Below are positions 48,817 to 60,135 of a stretch of DNA of 64,000 nt, piece after piece. The notes below the pieces were generated by a model, which saw only the letters and a list, made by a program, of their open reading frames with translations, did not search any database and was not told the DNA's origin. Every line of letters begins with the position of its first letter. Position 1 is the stretch's first letter. Origin of the DNA: Streptomyces litmocidini. Its GTDB lineage: Bacteria; Actinomycetota; Actinomycetes; Streptomycetales; Streptomycetaceae. Location of the stretch: positions 124,001 through 188,000 of the forward strand of contig NZ_BMTQ01000014.1 in the NCBI RefSeq assembly GCF_014649755.1, given 5' to 3'. The translations under genes were made by a program, and so were the position numbers.

Positions 48817-51144
48817 TCACTCCGTCCGGGCGAGCAGCGCCACCGGCCGCTCCGCGAACAGCTCCGCCAGCTTCACCTCCGTCGCCGGACCACCCGTGAA
48901 CTCCCGCACCCCGTCGAGCGCGTCGACCCACCGCCCCTCGGGCAGCACCAGCTCCGTGTCCTGCCAGCCGCCCGCCTGGGCGAGCCGCAGCGAGAGCCGG
49001 GTCACGGCCGTGACCACCCGGCCGGAGCGGGCGAAGGCCAGACAGTGCGCGGCCGCCGGGCCCTCCGCCGTCAGCGGGACGTACGTGCCGCCCGCGCCGA
49101 AGGCCTCCGGGTGCGCGCGCCGCAGCCCCAGCGCCGCCCGGACCAGGGCGGTCCGCTCGTCCTCCGGGCCGACCGCGAACGGCGCCCGGTTGTCCGGGTC
49201 GACGAGCGCCCGGTACTCCCGCTCCGTGTTCTGGTACAGCTCCGGCACCCCCGGCATCGTCAGCTGGGCGAGCGCGGCCCCGAGCGCGTGCGCCCGGATG
49301 TGCGGCTCCAGGGCGAAGGCCGCCTCCGAGGCCGTCCGGAGCGGGATCCGGCCGGGTCCGGACGCCGCGAACTCGGCCACCGCCCGCTCGTACTCCTCGT
49401 CCGGCTCCGTCCAGCTGGTCCGCAGCCCCGCCTCCCGCACGGACTTGAGGACGGCGGGAACCAGCCGGTCCGGGTCCGCGACGCCGAGGCCGAAGGCCGT
49501 CTGCCAGGCCGTCCACGCCACGTGCGGATCGGGCGCGGGCACCCCGGCGACCTCCGCGAGGAGCTCCGCCCACACCTCCGGGCACTGGGAGAGCACCGCG
49601 ATCCCGGCCCGGACGTCCGCGCTGCGCTTGGTGTCGTGGGTGGAGAGCACGGTGCCGGTGTCGGGCCAGTCCCGGGCGATCCGCCGGCAGTACGCGTGGA
49701 ATTCCTCCACCGGCACCGCCGGACGCCCCGCGTCGCCGCCCACCTCGTTCGCCGAGAGCAGCGGGGTGTACCGGTAGAAGGCGGTGTCCTCCACGGACTT
49801 GGCCCGCAGCGCGGACGAGGTCTGCGCGAACCGCGCGCGGAACGCCCGGTGATCGGGCCCGTCGCCCCGCTTCCCGAGCGCCAGGTCCCGTACGGCGTCG
49901 ACCGCCGTCGCCTCCTCCGGCACCGCGAACGCGGCCTTCGCGCCGCGCGCCGCCTCCGGGGTCAGCACCTCCTCGCCGCCGGTCCGGTAGGGCCGGTAGA
50001 CGGGGACCCGGACGAGGAGCTCCCGGATCGCGGTGCGCAGTGCCCAGGGGGCGTGGTCCCGGAGCTCGGGGTCGGCGGCGCAGATCCGGTCGGCGATCCG
50101 GGTCAGCGCGGCCGTCTCGGCGGCCAGGTCATGGCCCACCACCTCGTACGCGGCGCGGTGCGCGGTCGCCTCCCAGCGGCCGCCCCGGTCCCCGGTCTTG
50201 CCCACGAACTCCCGGTAGAGATCGGCGAGTTCGTCGGCTCCTCCCTGGTCGGTGAAGACGCCGTCGAGCTGCCGCAGCGCGTCGTACCCGGTGGTGCCCG
50301 CGACCGGCCAGGCGGAGGGCAGCGTCTCGGACCCCGTGAGGATCTTCTCGACGACCGTCCAGCACCGGCCGCCGGTCGCCGCCGCCAGGTCCTCCAGATA
50401 GCCCTGCGGGTCGGCGAGTCCGTCCGGGTGGTCGATCCGCAGCCCCTCGATCACCCCGTCCTCCACCAGCTCCACGATCTTCGCGTGGCTCGCCGCGAAC
50501 ACCTCGGGGTCCTCCACCCGCACCCCGATCAGGTCCGAGATGGTGAAGAAGCGGCGGTAGCCGAGCTCGGTGCGGGCGAGCCGCCACCAGCCGAGCCGGT
50601 ACCACTGGGCGTCGAGCAGCTCGTCGAGCGGCAGCCCCTCGGTGCCCGCGCGGAGCGGGAACTTCTGACCGTCCAGGTGCAGGGCCCCGCCGGAGACCCG
50701 GAACCGGTCCCGCACCTCCGGGAGCCGGGCGGGCAGCACGGGGAGCAGCACCCGGCCGTCCCCGGCGCGCCAGTCGATGTCGAACCAGCGGGCGTACGGC
50801 GAGTCGGGGCCCTCGCGGAGCACGGCGCGCAGCGCGTGGTTGTGGCGCGGGGAGGCCGCCATGTGGTTGGGCACCAGGTCCACGACGAGCCCGAGGCCGT
50901 GGGCCCGCGCGGTCGCCGCCAGGGCCCGCAGCCCCTCCTCGCCGCCCAGTTCGGCCCGTACCGACCGGTGGTCGGTGACGTCGTAGCCGTGGGTCGAGCC
51001 GGGCACCGCCTCCAGGACGGGGGAGAGGTGCAGATGCGAGACCCCGAGGCCCGCCAGGTACGGCACGGCGCGCTCGGCGGCCGCGAACGGGAACGCCGGC
51101 TGGAGCTGCAGCCGGTAGGTCGAGGTGGGTGGAATGGGCGTCAT
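48817..51144 (-). CDS. treY: Malto-oligosyltrehalose synthase TreY
   Basis: 775 residues from ATG 51144. Converts the reducing end of maltodextrin into a trehalose unit. GH13 features: TYRLQLQPAFPFAAAERAVPYLAGLG (start), VLEAVPGSTHGYDVTDH, VVDLVPNHMA, catalytic Asp in GLRIDHPDGLADPQGYL, Glu in CWTVVEKILTGSE, Asp in STHDTKRSADVRAGI, and LSANEVGGDAGRP typical of TreY. Length is normal. Works with TreZ and GlgX (TreX) to make trehalose from glycogen. Its start region is divergent from an MFS gene. Confidence 0.96.
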   Translation of the reverse strand: MTPIPPTSTYRLQLQPAFPFAAAERAVPYLAGLGVSHLHLSPVLEAVPGSTHGYDVTDHRSVRAELGGEEGLRALAATARAHGLGLVVDLVPNHMAASPRHNHALRAVLREGPDSPYARWFDIDWRAGDGRVLLPVLPARLPEVRDRFRVSGGALHLDGQKFPLRAGTEGLPLDELLDAQWYRLGWWRLARTELGYRRFFTISDLIGVRVEDPEVFAASHAKIVELVEDGVIEGLRIDHPDGLADPQGYLEDLAAATGGRCWTVVEKILTGSETLPSAWPVAGTTGYDALRQLDGVFTDQGGADELADLYREFVGKTGDRGGRWEATAHRAAYEVVGHDLAAETAALTRIADRICAADPELRDHAPWALRTAIRELLVRVPVYRPYRTGGEEVLTPEAARGAKAAFAVPEEATAVDAVRDLALGKRGDGPDHRAFRARFAQTSSALRAKSVEDTAFYRYTPLLSANEVGGDAGRPAVPVEEFHAYCRRIARDWPDTGTVLSTHDTKRSADVRAGIAVLSQCPEVWAELLAEVAGVPAPDPHVAWTAWQTAFGLGVADPDRLVPAVLKSVREAGLRTSWTEPDEEYERAVAEFAASGPGRIPLRTASEAAFALEPHIRAHALGAALAQLTMPGVPELYQNTEREYRALVDPDNRAPFAVGPEDERTALVRAALGLRRAHPEAFGAGGTYVPLTAEGPAAAHCLAFARSGRVVTAVTRLSLRLAQAGGWQDTELVLPEGRWVDALDGVREFTGGPATEVKLAELFAERPVALLARTE

Positions 51145-51225
51145 GCGAACGTACGTACCCCGCCGGAGGGCTTCTGTGTCATCGCCCCATGCACCCGTTC
51201 GAGTGCATCGCGTTACGTTCGCGTG
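51142..51225. promoter_or_regulatory. Divergent treY/MFS regulatory region with inverted repeats
   Basis: CATGCGAACGTA (51142-51153, including the treY start) and TACGTTCGCGTG (51214-51225, next to the MFS start) are inverted copies with one mismatch at the two ends of the region. Between them ATGCAC (51189-51194) and GTGCAT (51203-51208) form a second inverted repeat around eight bases. This suggests a shared regulator for both genes; TACGTT could also act as a -10 box close to each start. Confidence 0.4.
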
Positions 51226-52449
51226 ATGCTCCGGACGTATCGCGACACCCTGTCCCTGCTCGGCCCGGCCCTTCCGGTCGTCTCCTTCCTCGGCCGGCTG
51301 CCCACCGCCATGTGCCAGCTCGGCAGCCTGCTCCTGGTCGCGGAGACCAGCGGTTCGCTCGCCACCGCCGGCCTCACGGGCGGGGCGCTCGCCGCCGGAC
51401 AGACCGTCGCCGGGCCCCTCGTCGGCCGGCTCGCCGACCGGCACGGCCAGCGCGGGATCGTCCTCGCGGCCTCCCTCGCCAACGCGGTCGCCGTCACCGC
51501 CCTGGTCCTCGCCGCCCTCGCCGGGACCGCCACCGGCCCGCTCATGGTGCTCGGCGCGTTCGCCGGGGCCACCGTCCCGCAGGTCGGGCCGCTCGCCCGG
51601 ACCCGCTCCGTGGCCCTCGCCCGCCGGTCCGGCGCGGACGACCGGCTCGTCGGCGCGGTGCTCTCCTTCGAGGGCACCCTCGACGAGGTCTCCTTCGTCC
51701 TCGGCCCGGCCCTCGTCGGCCTCGCCGCCGCCCTCGCCCACCCCGCCGCCGCGCTCCTCCTGGCGGCGCTGCTCCTGGCCGGCTGCGGGACGGCCTTCGC
51801 CCTCCACCCGACGGCCCGGGCGACCGCCCCCGAAGCGCCGGCCGTCTCCACCCGTACGGGTGCCGCCGAACGGACGCGGCTGCCCGGATCCGCGTACGCC
51901 CTGCGCGGCACGATGGTCCTCCAGGGCGCCATGTTCGGCGCCTCGCAGGCCGGGATCACCGCCCTCACCGAGGAGCTGGGCGTGCCCGCGCAGGCCGGGC
52001 TCGTCTACGCCGCCATGGGCGTGATGAGCGCCGCCGTCGGACTCTCCATGGCCGCCGTGCCCGCCCGGATCGGGCTCGCGACCCGCTGGCGCGCCGCCAC
52101 CGCCGGGCTCGTCGTCCTCTCCGCGCCGCTGCTCCTGGTGGACTCCCTGGCCGCGCTGTACGCGGTCGTCGTGGTCCTCGGCGCGGCCTACGCCCCGCAC
52201 CTGATCACCGTCTTCGGGCTCACCGAGCGGATCGTGCCGGCCGTCCGGCTCTCCGAGTCGATGGCCTTCCTCACCAGCGGGATCGTGGGCGGCCAGGCCC
52301 TCGCGCTCGCCCTCTCCGGCCGGCTCGCCGAGGGCCACGGCGCCCCCGCCGCCTTCGCGGTGGCGGTGGGGGCGGCCGTGGCCTGCGCGGCGCTGTCCTG
52401 GACGGTCCGGGGCACCGCTCCCGTCCGGGAGTTCGGGCCGGCCGCCTGA
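51226..52449 (+). CDS. MFS transporter
   Basis: 407 residues, ATG 51226 (GTG 51223 also in frame). About twelve hydrophobic helices; the inter-helix motif GRLADRHGQRGIV between helices 2 and 3 is the MFS signature. The start FLGRLPTAMCQLGSLLLVAETSGSLATAGLTGG is typical of drug- or sugar-efflux-like actinobacterial MFS proteins. No substrate-specific residues. No ribosome site is seen, so the transcript may be leaderless. Divergent from treY with a shared regulatory region. Confidence 0.9.
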   Translation: MLRTYRDTLSLLGPALPVVSFLGRLPTAMCQLGSLLLVAETSGSLATAGLTGGALAAGQTVAGPLVGRLADRHGQRGIVLAASLANAVAVTALVLAALAGTATGPLMVLGAFAGATVPQVGPLARTRSVALARRSGADDRLVGAVLSFEGTLDEVSFVLGPALVGLAAALAHPAAALLLAALLLAGCGTAFALHPTARATAPEAPAVSTRTGAAERTRLPGSAYALRGTMVLQGAMFGASQAGITALTEELGVPAQAGLVYAAMGVMSAAVGLSMAAVPARIGLATRWRAATAGLVVLSAPLLLVDSLAALYAVVVVLGAAYAPHLITVFGLTERIVPAVRLSESMAFLTSGIVGGQALALALSGRLAEGHGAPAAFAVAVGAAVACAALSWTVRGTAPVREFGPAA

Positions 52450-52493
52450 GCCCTCCCGTACGGGAACCCGGTCGTCCGCTCCTTCCGGGGAAC

Positions 52494-54614
<2,121 letters not shown>

Positions 54615-54692
54615 GGATACGACTCTTCCTCTTCTGTCCGGGTTTTGTAGGTCTTCTTCGGCCAGATCCTGCCCGAAAGAGTGGCAACCTCC

Positions 54693-54712
54693 TAGGACTT
54701 CGCCCCGTCCTA
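54693..54712. promoter_or_regulatory. Short inverted repeat upstream of the two-gene amine oxidase operon
   Basis: TAGGAC and GTCCTA, separated by eight bases, lie about 40 bases before the GTG start at 54753. It could be an operator or a promoter element (TAGGAC resembles a -10 box). The 138-base gap 54615-54752 otherwise holds only the divergent promoter of glgX. Confidence 0.35.
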
Positions 54713-54752
54713 CCGGGTGACCGCAGACCAAGAGGGGGACAGAGGGGGAAGT

Positions 54753-55601
54753 GTGTACGAAATAGCGCGCCGCCACCTGGGGAAGGTGGTGGCCGGAGCG
54801 GCCATGGCGGTGACGGGAACCGCCGTCGCGGTCGCCATCGGCCTGCCGGGATCAGCGGGGGCGGACGAATCCGCCGGAACGGGGGGACCCACCGGGGTCG
54901 CCGGGGCCCCCGGTGCGACGGCCGGCGGCCCGGCCGGTGCCACCGGCCGGGGGGAGGCCGCAGAGGGGGCCGCGGGATCCGCGCCGCCGCCGGCCACCGT
55001 GGTCCCGCCCGCGGCCGAGGGGAAGAAGGGCGTCGGCGCCGACCCGCTCACGGACGACGAACTCGCCCGGGCCGAGGCGCTGGCGCTGACCCCGCCCGCC
55101 GCCTCCGCACAGCGGGACGTCACGGGGGGCCGGGGCCCCCAGCGCCTCGGCACCCGGCTCGCCGACCCGGTCCCGGGCGACGCCTCGCGCCGCGCCGAGG
55201 TCCGTCTCTACGACTACGGCCGGGACGAGCTCATCACCAGGACCGTCAACCTCGACACCGGCAAGGTCGAGAGCTCCGGGGCGCAGCGCGGGGTCCAGCC
55301 CTCCGCCCACCCGGACGAGCTGCGCGAGGCCCTGGAGCTGATCCTCGCGAGCCCGCTCGGCAAGGGCGTCGAGGAGGACTACCGGGACGCCACCGGCAAG
55401 GAGCTGACCTCCAGCGAGCAGCTGTGGTCCAACGGCGACGTCTACCGCCCCTACCGCGAGAGCAAGGTGCCCGCGGCGCTCACCCGCTGCGGGGAGCACC
55501 GGTGCGTCCGGCTCGTCACCAAGGTCCCCAACGGGGCCTGGATCGACACCCGGAACCTGATCGTCGACCTCTCCGCGAGGACCGTCGCCCGCGTCGGCTG
55601 A
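54753..55601 (+). CDS. Secreted amine-oxidase N-terminal-domain-like protein
   Basis: 282 residues from GTG 54753 (GAGGGGGAAGT upstream). A signal with RRHLGKVVAGAAMAVTGTAVAVAIG is followed by a Gly/Ala/Pro-rich stretch and a globular region DPLTDDELARAEALALTPP, RAEVRLYDYGRDELITRTVNLDTGKV, PDELREALELILASPLGKGVEEDYRDATG and WIDTRNLIVDLSARTVARV. This resembles the small N2/N3 domains that precede the catalytic domain of copper amine oxidases. The next gene encodes a catalytic-domain-like protein 54 bases on, so both may form one split enzyme. Confidence 0.7.
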   Translation: MYEIARRHLGKVVAGAAMAVTGTAVAVAIGLPGSAGADESAGTGGPTGVAGAPGATAGGPAGATGRGEAAEGAAGSAPPPATVVPPAAEGKKGVGADPLTDDELARAEALALTPPAASAQRDVTGGRGPQRLGTRLADPVPGDASRRAEVRLYDYGRDELITRTVNLDTGKVESSGAQRGVQPSAHPDELREALELILASPLGKGVEEDYRDATGKELTSSEQLWSNGDVYRPYRESKVPAALTRCGEHRCVRLVTKVPNGAWIDTRNLIVDLSARTVARVG

Positions 55602-55655
55602 CCACCGGCCCGGCCACCCCACAGCCTCACGACACGTACGAGGGAGTACGTCCCC

Positions 55656-56987
55656 ATGTCCATCCAGCGCATCCGGAACGGCCGCACCCGCAAGCGGGGC
55701 GCCGTCCTGACCGCCGCCGCCCTGCTCGGCACCGCCACGGCCGCCGCCGGCCCCGCGACCGGCGCCACGGCCGCCCCCAACCCGCCCGCGCCGACGAGTG
55801 CGGCGCGCACCACGCCCGACTGCTCGGCCGCGTACCGCATCACGCGGAAGCTCGACGGCGGCACCACCTGGCGCATGTGCTGGCGGTACGACACCGACGC
55901 CGGGCTCACGCTCGACCGGGTCACCTACCAGCCGCCCGGCGCCGCCGCCCCCATCAAGGTCCTCGACAGCGCCCGGCTCGCCCAGATCCACGTGCCGTAC
56001 GACGACGGCGGCGCCGAGTACGACGACCTCACCGGCGCCGGCTTCGGCTGGGGCCTGCAGAACCTCAAGCCGGCCGAATGCCCCGGCGGCACGATCACCA
56101 CCGTCAAGGTGGCCGAGGTCGGCGACGTCAAGGGCCTGTGCACCACCACGCGGGCGCGCGGGCACGCGTACCGCATGGCCGGCGACGGCGGCTCCAAGGT
56201 CTGGCAGGCCCAGGCCAAGGACCTGCTCGTCTACACCGTCAACAAGGTCGGCTGGTACGAGTACATCACCGAGTGGCGCTTCACCGCCGACGGCACCATC
56301 GGCGCCAACGTCGGCGCCACCGGCAGCCTCTCGCCCGTCGACTACAACGCCACCGACGGACGCGGCTGGCCCCTCGGCAAGGGCGCCCGCGGCTACGCCA
56401 CCAGCCACGCCCACAACGTCTTCTGGAAGCTCGACTTCGGCCTGGACGGCTCCACCAAGGACCGGATCGAGCAGTTCGACTCCACCGTCACCGCGCCCCC
56501 CGCGGGCGGCGGCGGACCCACCGTGAAGACCAAGCGCACCGTCGTCACCAAGGAACTCGCCGGCGACGCGAAGAACATGCGCTGGTGGCGGGTGGTCAGC
56601 GGCACCGGCAAGAACGCCGACGGCCACGCCCGCTCGTACGAGATCGTGCCCGGCCACACCGACACCCACGCAGGACGCGGCTTCACCCGCCACGACGTGT
56701 ACTTCACCCAGTCCCGCGCCTGCGAGAAGTTCGCGAGCAACAACATCGGCGGCTGCGCGGCCGGTGCCGGCGACAGCGTGGACAAATGGGTCAACGGTGA
56801 GACCCTGACCAAACCGTCCGTGTGGGTCAACATCGGGTTCCACCACATCGCCCGGGACGAGGACCAGCAGCCGATGCCGGTCCACTGGCAGGGCTTCCAG
56901 CTCGCGCCCAGGGACGTAACCGCTATGAATCCGCTCACTCCGGCCGATCTCGCCTCCCAGAACGGACAGCCCGATCTGGGGAGTTGA
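55656..56987 (+). CDS. Secreted copper amine oxidase catalytic-domain-like protein
   Basis: 443 residues. Signal with RTRKRGAVLTAAALLGTATAA, then a beta-rich catalytic domain. Copper ligands are in place: His-x-His (YATSHAHNVFWKLDFGLDG, about residue 250) and the third His in NIGFHHIARDEDQQPMP (about 395). The topaquinone region is KVGWYEYITEW: Tyr201 is present, but the usual preceding Asn of NYD/E is Trp. The N-terminal domains of a normal amine oxidase (about 650 residues) are missing and may come from the previous gene. Would oxidise amines to aldehyde, ammonia and peroxide outside the cell if active. Confidence 0.8.
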   Translation: MSIQRIRNGRTRKRGAVLTAAALLGTATAAAGPATGATAAPNPPAPTSAARTTPDCSAAYRITRKLDGGTTWRMCWRYDTDAGLTLDRVTYQPPGAAAPIKVLDSARLAQIHVPYDDGGAEYDDLTGAGFGWGLQNLKPAECPGGTITTVKVAEVGDVKGLCTTTRARGHAYRMAGDGGSKVWQAQAKDLLVYTVNKVGWYEYITEWRFTADGTIGANVGATGSLSPVDYNATDGRGWPLGKGARGYATSHAHNVFWKLDFGLDGSTKDRIEQFDSTVTAPPAGGGGPTVKTKRTVVTKELAGDAKNMRWWRVVSGTGKNADGHARSYEIVPGHTDTHAGRGFTRHDVYFTQSRACEKFASNNIGGCAAGAGDSVDKWVNGETLTKPSVWVNIGFHHIARDEDQQPMPVHWQGFQLAPRDVTAMNPLTPADLASQNGQPDLGS

Positions 56988-57108
56988 GGAAGCAGCCTGA
57001 CGATCCTGCTGCACCGCCTCCCGCTCGCGGAGTACCCTTCCTTGATCGTTGTCACATGGTCATCCTGTCCGCCGGAACGGGTGTCCGGGAGCAGAAGGCG
57101 GTGCGCGG

Positions 57109-58377
57109 GTGAGCTCGGGAGGTCTGGAGCTGCCCCCAGGTGACGCGGGTCACGAGGGGGGCCCGGCCGACCCCGCGGAGGCGCCGCCCGGAGCGGCCGT
57201 GCCACCCGGCACGGTCACCGTCGGGCGGCCGGTGGAGATGGGGGCGGAGCTCGACTGGGGCCCCGAGGCCTGGAGCGAGGTCCGCACCCGCGCCCAGCGC
57301 GCCGGCCGCGCCTACATCTGGCTGAACCTCGTCGAACAGCGGCTGCGGGCCGTGGTCGCCGCCGTCCTGCGGCCCGTGTACGAACCGGTGCACGGCGAGG
57401 AGTGGGTGGTGGCCGCGGCCGGACCCGCCGGCCAGGAATGGGTCCAGCGGGCCGTCGCCGTCCGCGAGGTCTCCCGGCGCAAGGGCTACCTCCTGGACCC
57501 GGCCGACGACAACGTGCTGAGCTTCCTCACGCTGCCGCAGCTGCGCGAGCTGATGGTGCAGCACTGGCCCTGCTTCGAGCCCTACTTCGACGACCGGCGC
57601 GAGGTCGAGCTCGCCCTCGACGAGCTGGAGGTCACGCGGAACGTGGTCTCCCGCAACCGGGCCCTCTCGCTGACCGTCCTCGCCCAGTCCGAGCGGGCCT
57701 CCGCCCGCATCCTGGAGATCCTCGGCGGCGGCGCCGGGGTGCCGTCCGCCGACCGGCTGCCCGTGGACGCGGTCGAGGACCTCGTCGGCGACCGGTACGC
57801 GGACGTCGTCTCCGTCCACCCCGACCGGGTCCGGCTGCAGCGGCAGCTGCCCGCCGAGGACCTCTTCGGCGGCGCCCGCCGCCTCGACGCCACCGGCATA
57901 GGCCTCAACCTGCTCGTGCAGAACTTCTCCGGCCGCCGCATGGTCCGGCTCGCCGAGTCCGGCTGCCGCACCCGGCTGCTCTTCCTCAACCCCGCCAGCA
58001 GCGCCGTCAAGCGCCGTGAGCGCGAACTCGGACTGAAGAAGGGCGAGCTGAGCCGCTCGGTCGAGATGAACATCCTGCACATGCGCCGGGTCCGCTCGAA
58101 ACTGCGCGATCCGGGCGCCTTCCAGATCCACGTCTTCGACGAGACCCCGCGCTTCACCGCCTACCTGGTGGACGGCGACGGGCCGGACGGCGTGGGCGTC
58201 GTCCAGTCGTACCTGCGCCGGGCCCGGGGCATGGAGGCGCCGGTCCTCGTCCTGCGCGGCGGCGGACGGAACGTCGTCCGGCACGGACAGGCCGCCCGTG
58301 ACGGAGATCACGGACTTTTCGAGACGTACCGGGAGGAGTTCGAGTCGGTCTGGCTCGATTCCCGGCCCGTCTCCTGA
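57109..58377 (+). CDS. SAV2148-type HEPN domain protein
   Basis: 422 residues from GTG 57109. After a Gly/Pro-rich start, VRTRAQRAGRAYIWLNLVEQRLRAVVAAVLRPVYEP, LTLPQLRELMVQHWPCFEPYFDDRREVELALDELEVTRNVVSRNRALS (cited in parts: QLRELMVQHW, ELEVTRNVVSRNRALS) form a Swt1-like HEPN fold with the RNxxxHR-like motif RNRALS at its end, the His being absent. A second half (NLLVQNFSGRRMVRLAESGCRTRLLFLNP, FQIHVFDETPRFTAYLVDG) resembles a PLD-like or regulatory fold. HEPN proteins often cleave or bind RNA. The specific role of this streptomycete family is not known. Confidence 0.75.
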   Translation: MSSGGLELPPGDAGHEGGPADPAEAPPGAAVPPGTVTVGRPVEMGAELDWGPEAWSEVRTRAQRAGRAYIWLNLVEQRLRAVVAAVLRPVYEPVHGEEWVVAAAGPAGQEWVQRAVAVREVSRRKGYLLDPADDNVLSFLTLPQLRELMVQHWPCFEPYFDDRREVELALDELEVTRNVVSRNRALSLTVLAQSERASARILEILGGGAGVPSADRLPVDAVEDLVGDRYADVVSVHPDRVRLQRQLPAEDLFGGARRLDATGIGLNLLVQNFSGRRMVRLAESGCRTRLLFLNPASSAVKRRERELGLKKGELSRSVEMNILHMRRVRSKLRDPGAFQIHVFDETPRFTAYLVDGDGPDGVGVVQSYLRRARGMEAPVLVLRGGGRNVVRHGQAARDGDHGLFETYREEFESVWLDSRPVS

Positions 58378-58464
58378 CCCGCCCCCGGGGGCGGCCGGGG
58401 ACGTTGTCAGTGGTGCGTGCGAGGGTGGTCAGCACCACGGGGGAGATCACGCAAGGAGGACCCG

Positions 58465-59187
58465 ATGGCTTGGCACGGCTCGACCCTTGTCGGCTTCGAC
58501 CTGGAGACGACCGGCACCGAACCGCTGGAGGCCCGCATCGTCACGGCCTCGGTCGTCGAGGTCGACGGCGGGGGGCAGGTCAGGCGGCGGCGGGACTGGC
58601 TCGCCGATCCGGGCATCCGCATCCCGGAGCAGGCCGCCGCGATCCACGGCATCAGCACCGAGCGCGCGGCGGCCGAGGGCCGGCCGGCCCGCGAGGTCGC
58701 CGACGAGATCGCGACGACCCTCGCCGCCTACTGGGAGGACGGCGTCCCGGTCGTCGCGTACAACGCCTCCTTCGACCTCACGCTCCTCGCCGCCGAGCTC
58801 CGCCGCCACGGGCTCCCCTCCCTGGAGGAGCGGCTCGGCGGGACGGCCATCGGGCCGGTCGTCGATCCGTACACCATCGACCGGGCCGTCGACCGCTACC
58901 GGCGCGGCAAGCGCACCCTGGAGGCGGTCTGCGGGGAGTACGGCGTGGTGCTCGAAGCCGCCCACCAGGCCGCCGCCGACGCGCTCGCCGCCGTCCGGGT
59001 CGCCGTCGCGATAGCCGAGCGGCACCCGCAGGTCGCCGCCCTCGACCCGGCCGAGCTGCACGAGCGCCAGATCGGCTGGTACCGCGTCTGGGCCGAGGGC
59101 TTCCAGGCCTTCCTGCGCGGCAAGGGCGACGCGGAGGCGGTCGTCGACTCCGCATGGCCCCTGCGCGAGGCGGTCGCGGCGACCTGA
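58465..59187 (+). CDS. DEDDh 3'-5' exonuclease (DnaQ-like)
   Basis: 240 residues from ATG 58465 (AAGGAGGA upstream). Exo I is VGFDLETTGTEP, Exo II is VAYNASFDLTLL, Exo III is AAHQAAADALAAV with the His and Asp of the DEDDh type. This is the fold of the DNA polymerase III epsilon proofreading subunit and related nucleases. The C-terminal RQIGWYRVWAEGFQAFLRGKGD is a streptomycete extension. The usual partner (alpha subunit) is not adjacent, so it may be a stand-alone repair exonuclease. Confidence 0.93.
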   Translation: MAWHGSTLVGFDLETTGTEPLEARIVTASVVEVDGGGQVRRRRDWLADPGIRIPEQAAAIHGISTERAAAEGRPAREVADEIATTLAAYWEDGVPVVAYNASFDLTLLAAELRRHGLPSLEERLGGTAIGPVVDPYTIDRAVDRYRRGKRTLEAVCGEYGVVLEAAHQAAADALAAVRVAVAIAERHPQVAALDPAELHERQIGWYRVWAEGFQAFLRGKGDAEAVVDSAWPLREAVAAT

Positions 59188-59257
59188 GGCCCCCCACCGG
59201 GCCGGGCCGACGGCAGCGGCCGGCCGGGATCGGCGACGTCCGACCGGAACCGGTCCC

Positions 59258-60088
59258 TCAGGAGTTCTCCTCGAGGAAGGACAGCAGCAGCTCGTTGACC
59301 TTCTCCGGCCGGTCCAGCTGGAGCCAGTGCCCCGCGTCCTCGACCCGCTCGTAGCGCCAGTCGCCCGACACGTACTCCTCCGTCCCGGACATCGAGCGCT
59401 CGGTGAGGAACCGGTCGCCGGTCGACCACACGCCCATCACCGGCACGGACTCCGGCAGCGGCACCGCCGGTGCCTCGACGCCGAACTGGACCTCCGCCGG
59501 GATGCCCGCGCGGTAGATGTTCAGCGCGGCCGTCAGCGCGCCCGGCGCCCGCAGCGGCTCGATCACGGCCTCCGCGTCCGGGTGCTCGCCCAGCATGTCC
59601 CGCATCCCCGCGAAGTCGTCCCGCGCCAGCCAGTCCTCGGCGAGCCCGGCCAGCTGGAACAGCAGCATGTACCAGGAGCGCTGCTTCTGCTCCCAGCCCG
59701 CGGACCGGATCGACGCCAGATGCCCCACGGACAGGATGCTCAGGCTCCGCACCCGGTCGGGGAAGAACTGCGTCAGGGCCTGGGCGATGCCCGAACCCCA
59801 GTCGTGGCCCACCAGATGGACCCGGTCCAGGTCCAGCCGGGCGAGGAGTTCGACCAGGTCGCCCACGTGCTTGCCCGGGTGGTACGCCTCCGGGCCGCCC
59901 TCGGGGCGGTCGGAGGCGCCGAAGCCCCGCAGCGTCGGGGCGACGCACCGGAAGCCCGCCGCGGTGAGCGCGGCGACCTGATGGCGCCAGAGGTGGTGCG
60001 AGTCCGGGAAGCCGTGCACCAGCAGGACCGCTGGACCCTCGCCGCTCACCTCGACGTCCAGCGAGACGTCCGACAGTTCCACGCGCAT
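59258..60088 (-). CDS. Alpha/beta hydrolase (epoxide hydrolase/haloalkane-dehalogenase-like)
   Basis: 276 residues from ATG 60088. VLLVHGFPDSHHLWRHQVAAL holds the oxyanion HGFP motif, LVGHDWGSGIAQAL the nucleophile elbow with Asp (GHDWG), so it is of the Asp-nucleophile type of epoxide hydrolases or dehalogenases. The acid is probably in STGDRFLTE and the His in VEDAGHWLQLDRP. Cytoplasmic. Nearest neighbour on the same strand is the phosphotransferase-like gene 47 bases upstream. Confidence 0.9.
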   Translation of the reverse strand: MRVELSDVSLDVEVSGEGPAVLLVHGFPDSHHLWRHQVAALTAAGFRCVAPTLRGFGASDRPEGGPEAYHPGKHVGDLVELLARLDLDRVHLVGHDWGSGIAQALTQFFPDRVRSLSILSVGHLASIRSAGWEQKQRSWYMLLFQLAGLAEDWLARDDFAGMRDMLGEHPDAEAVIEPLRAPGALTAALNIYRAGIPAEVQFGVEAPAVPLPESVPVMGVWSTGDRFLTERSMSGTEEYVSGDWRYERVEDAGHWLQLDRPEKVNELLLSFLEENS

Positions 60089-60135
60089 CCTCGACACCCC
60101 GTTCGTCGCCGGCCGGTTCGACGGGGGACATGATG

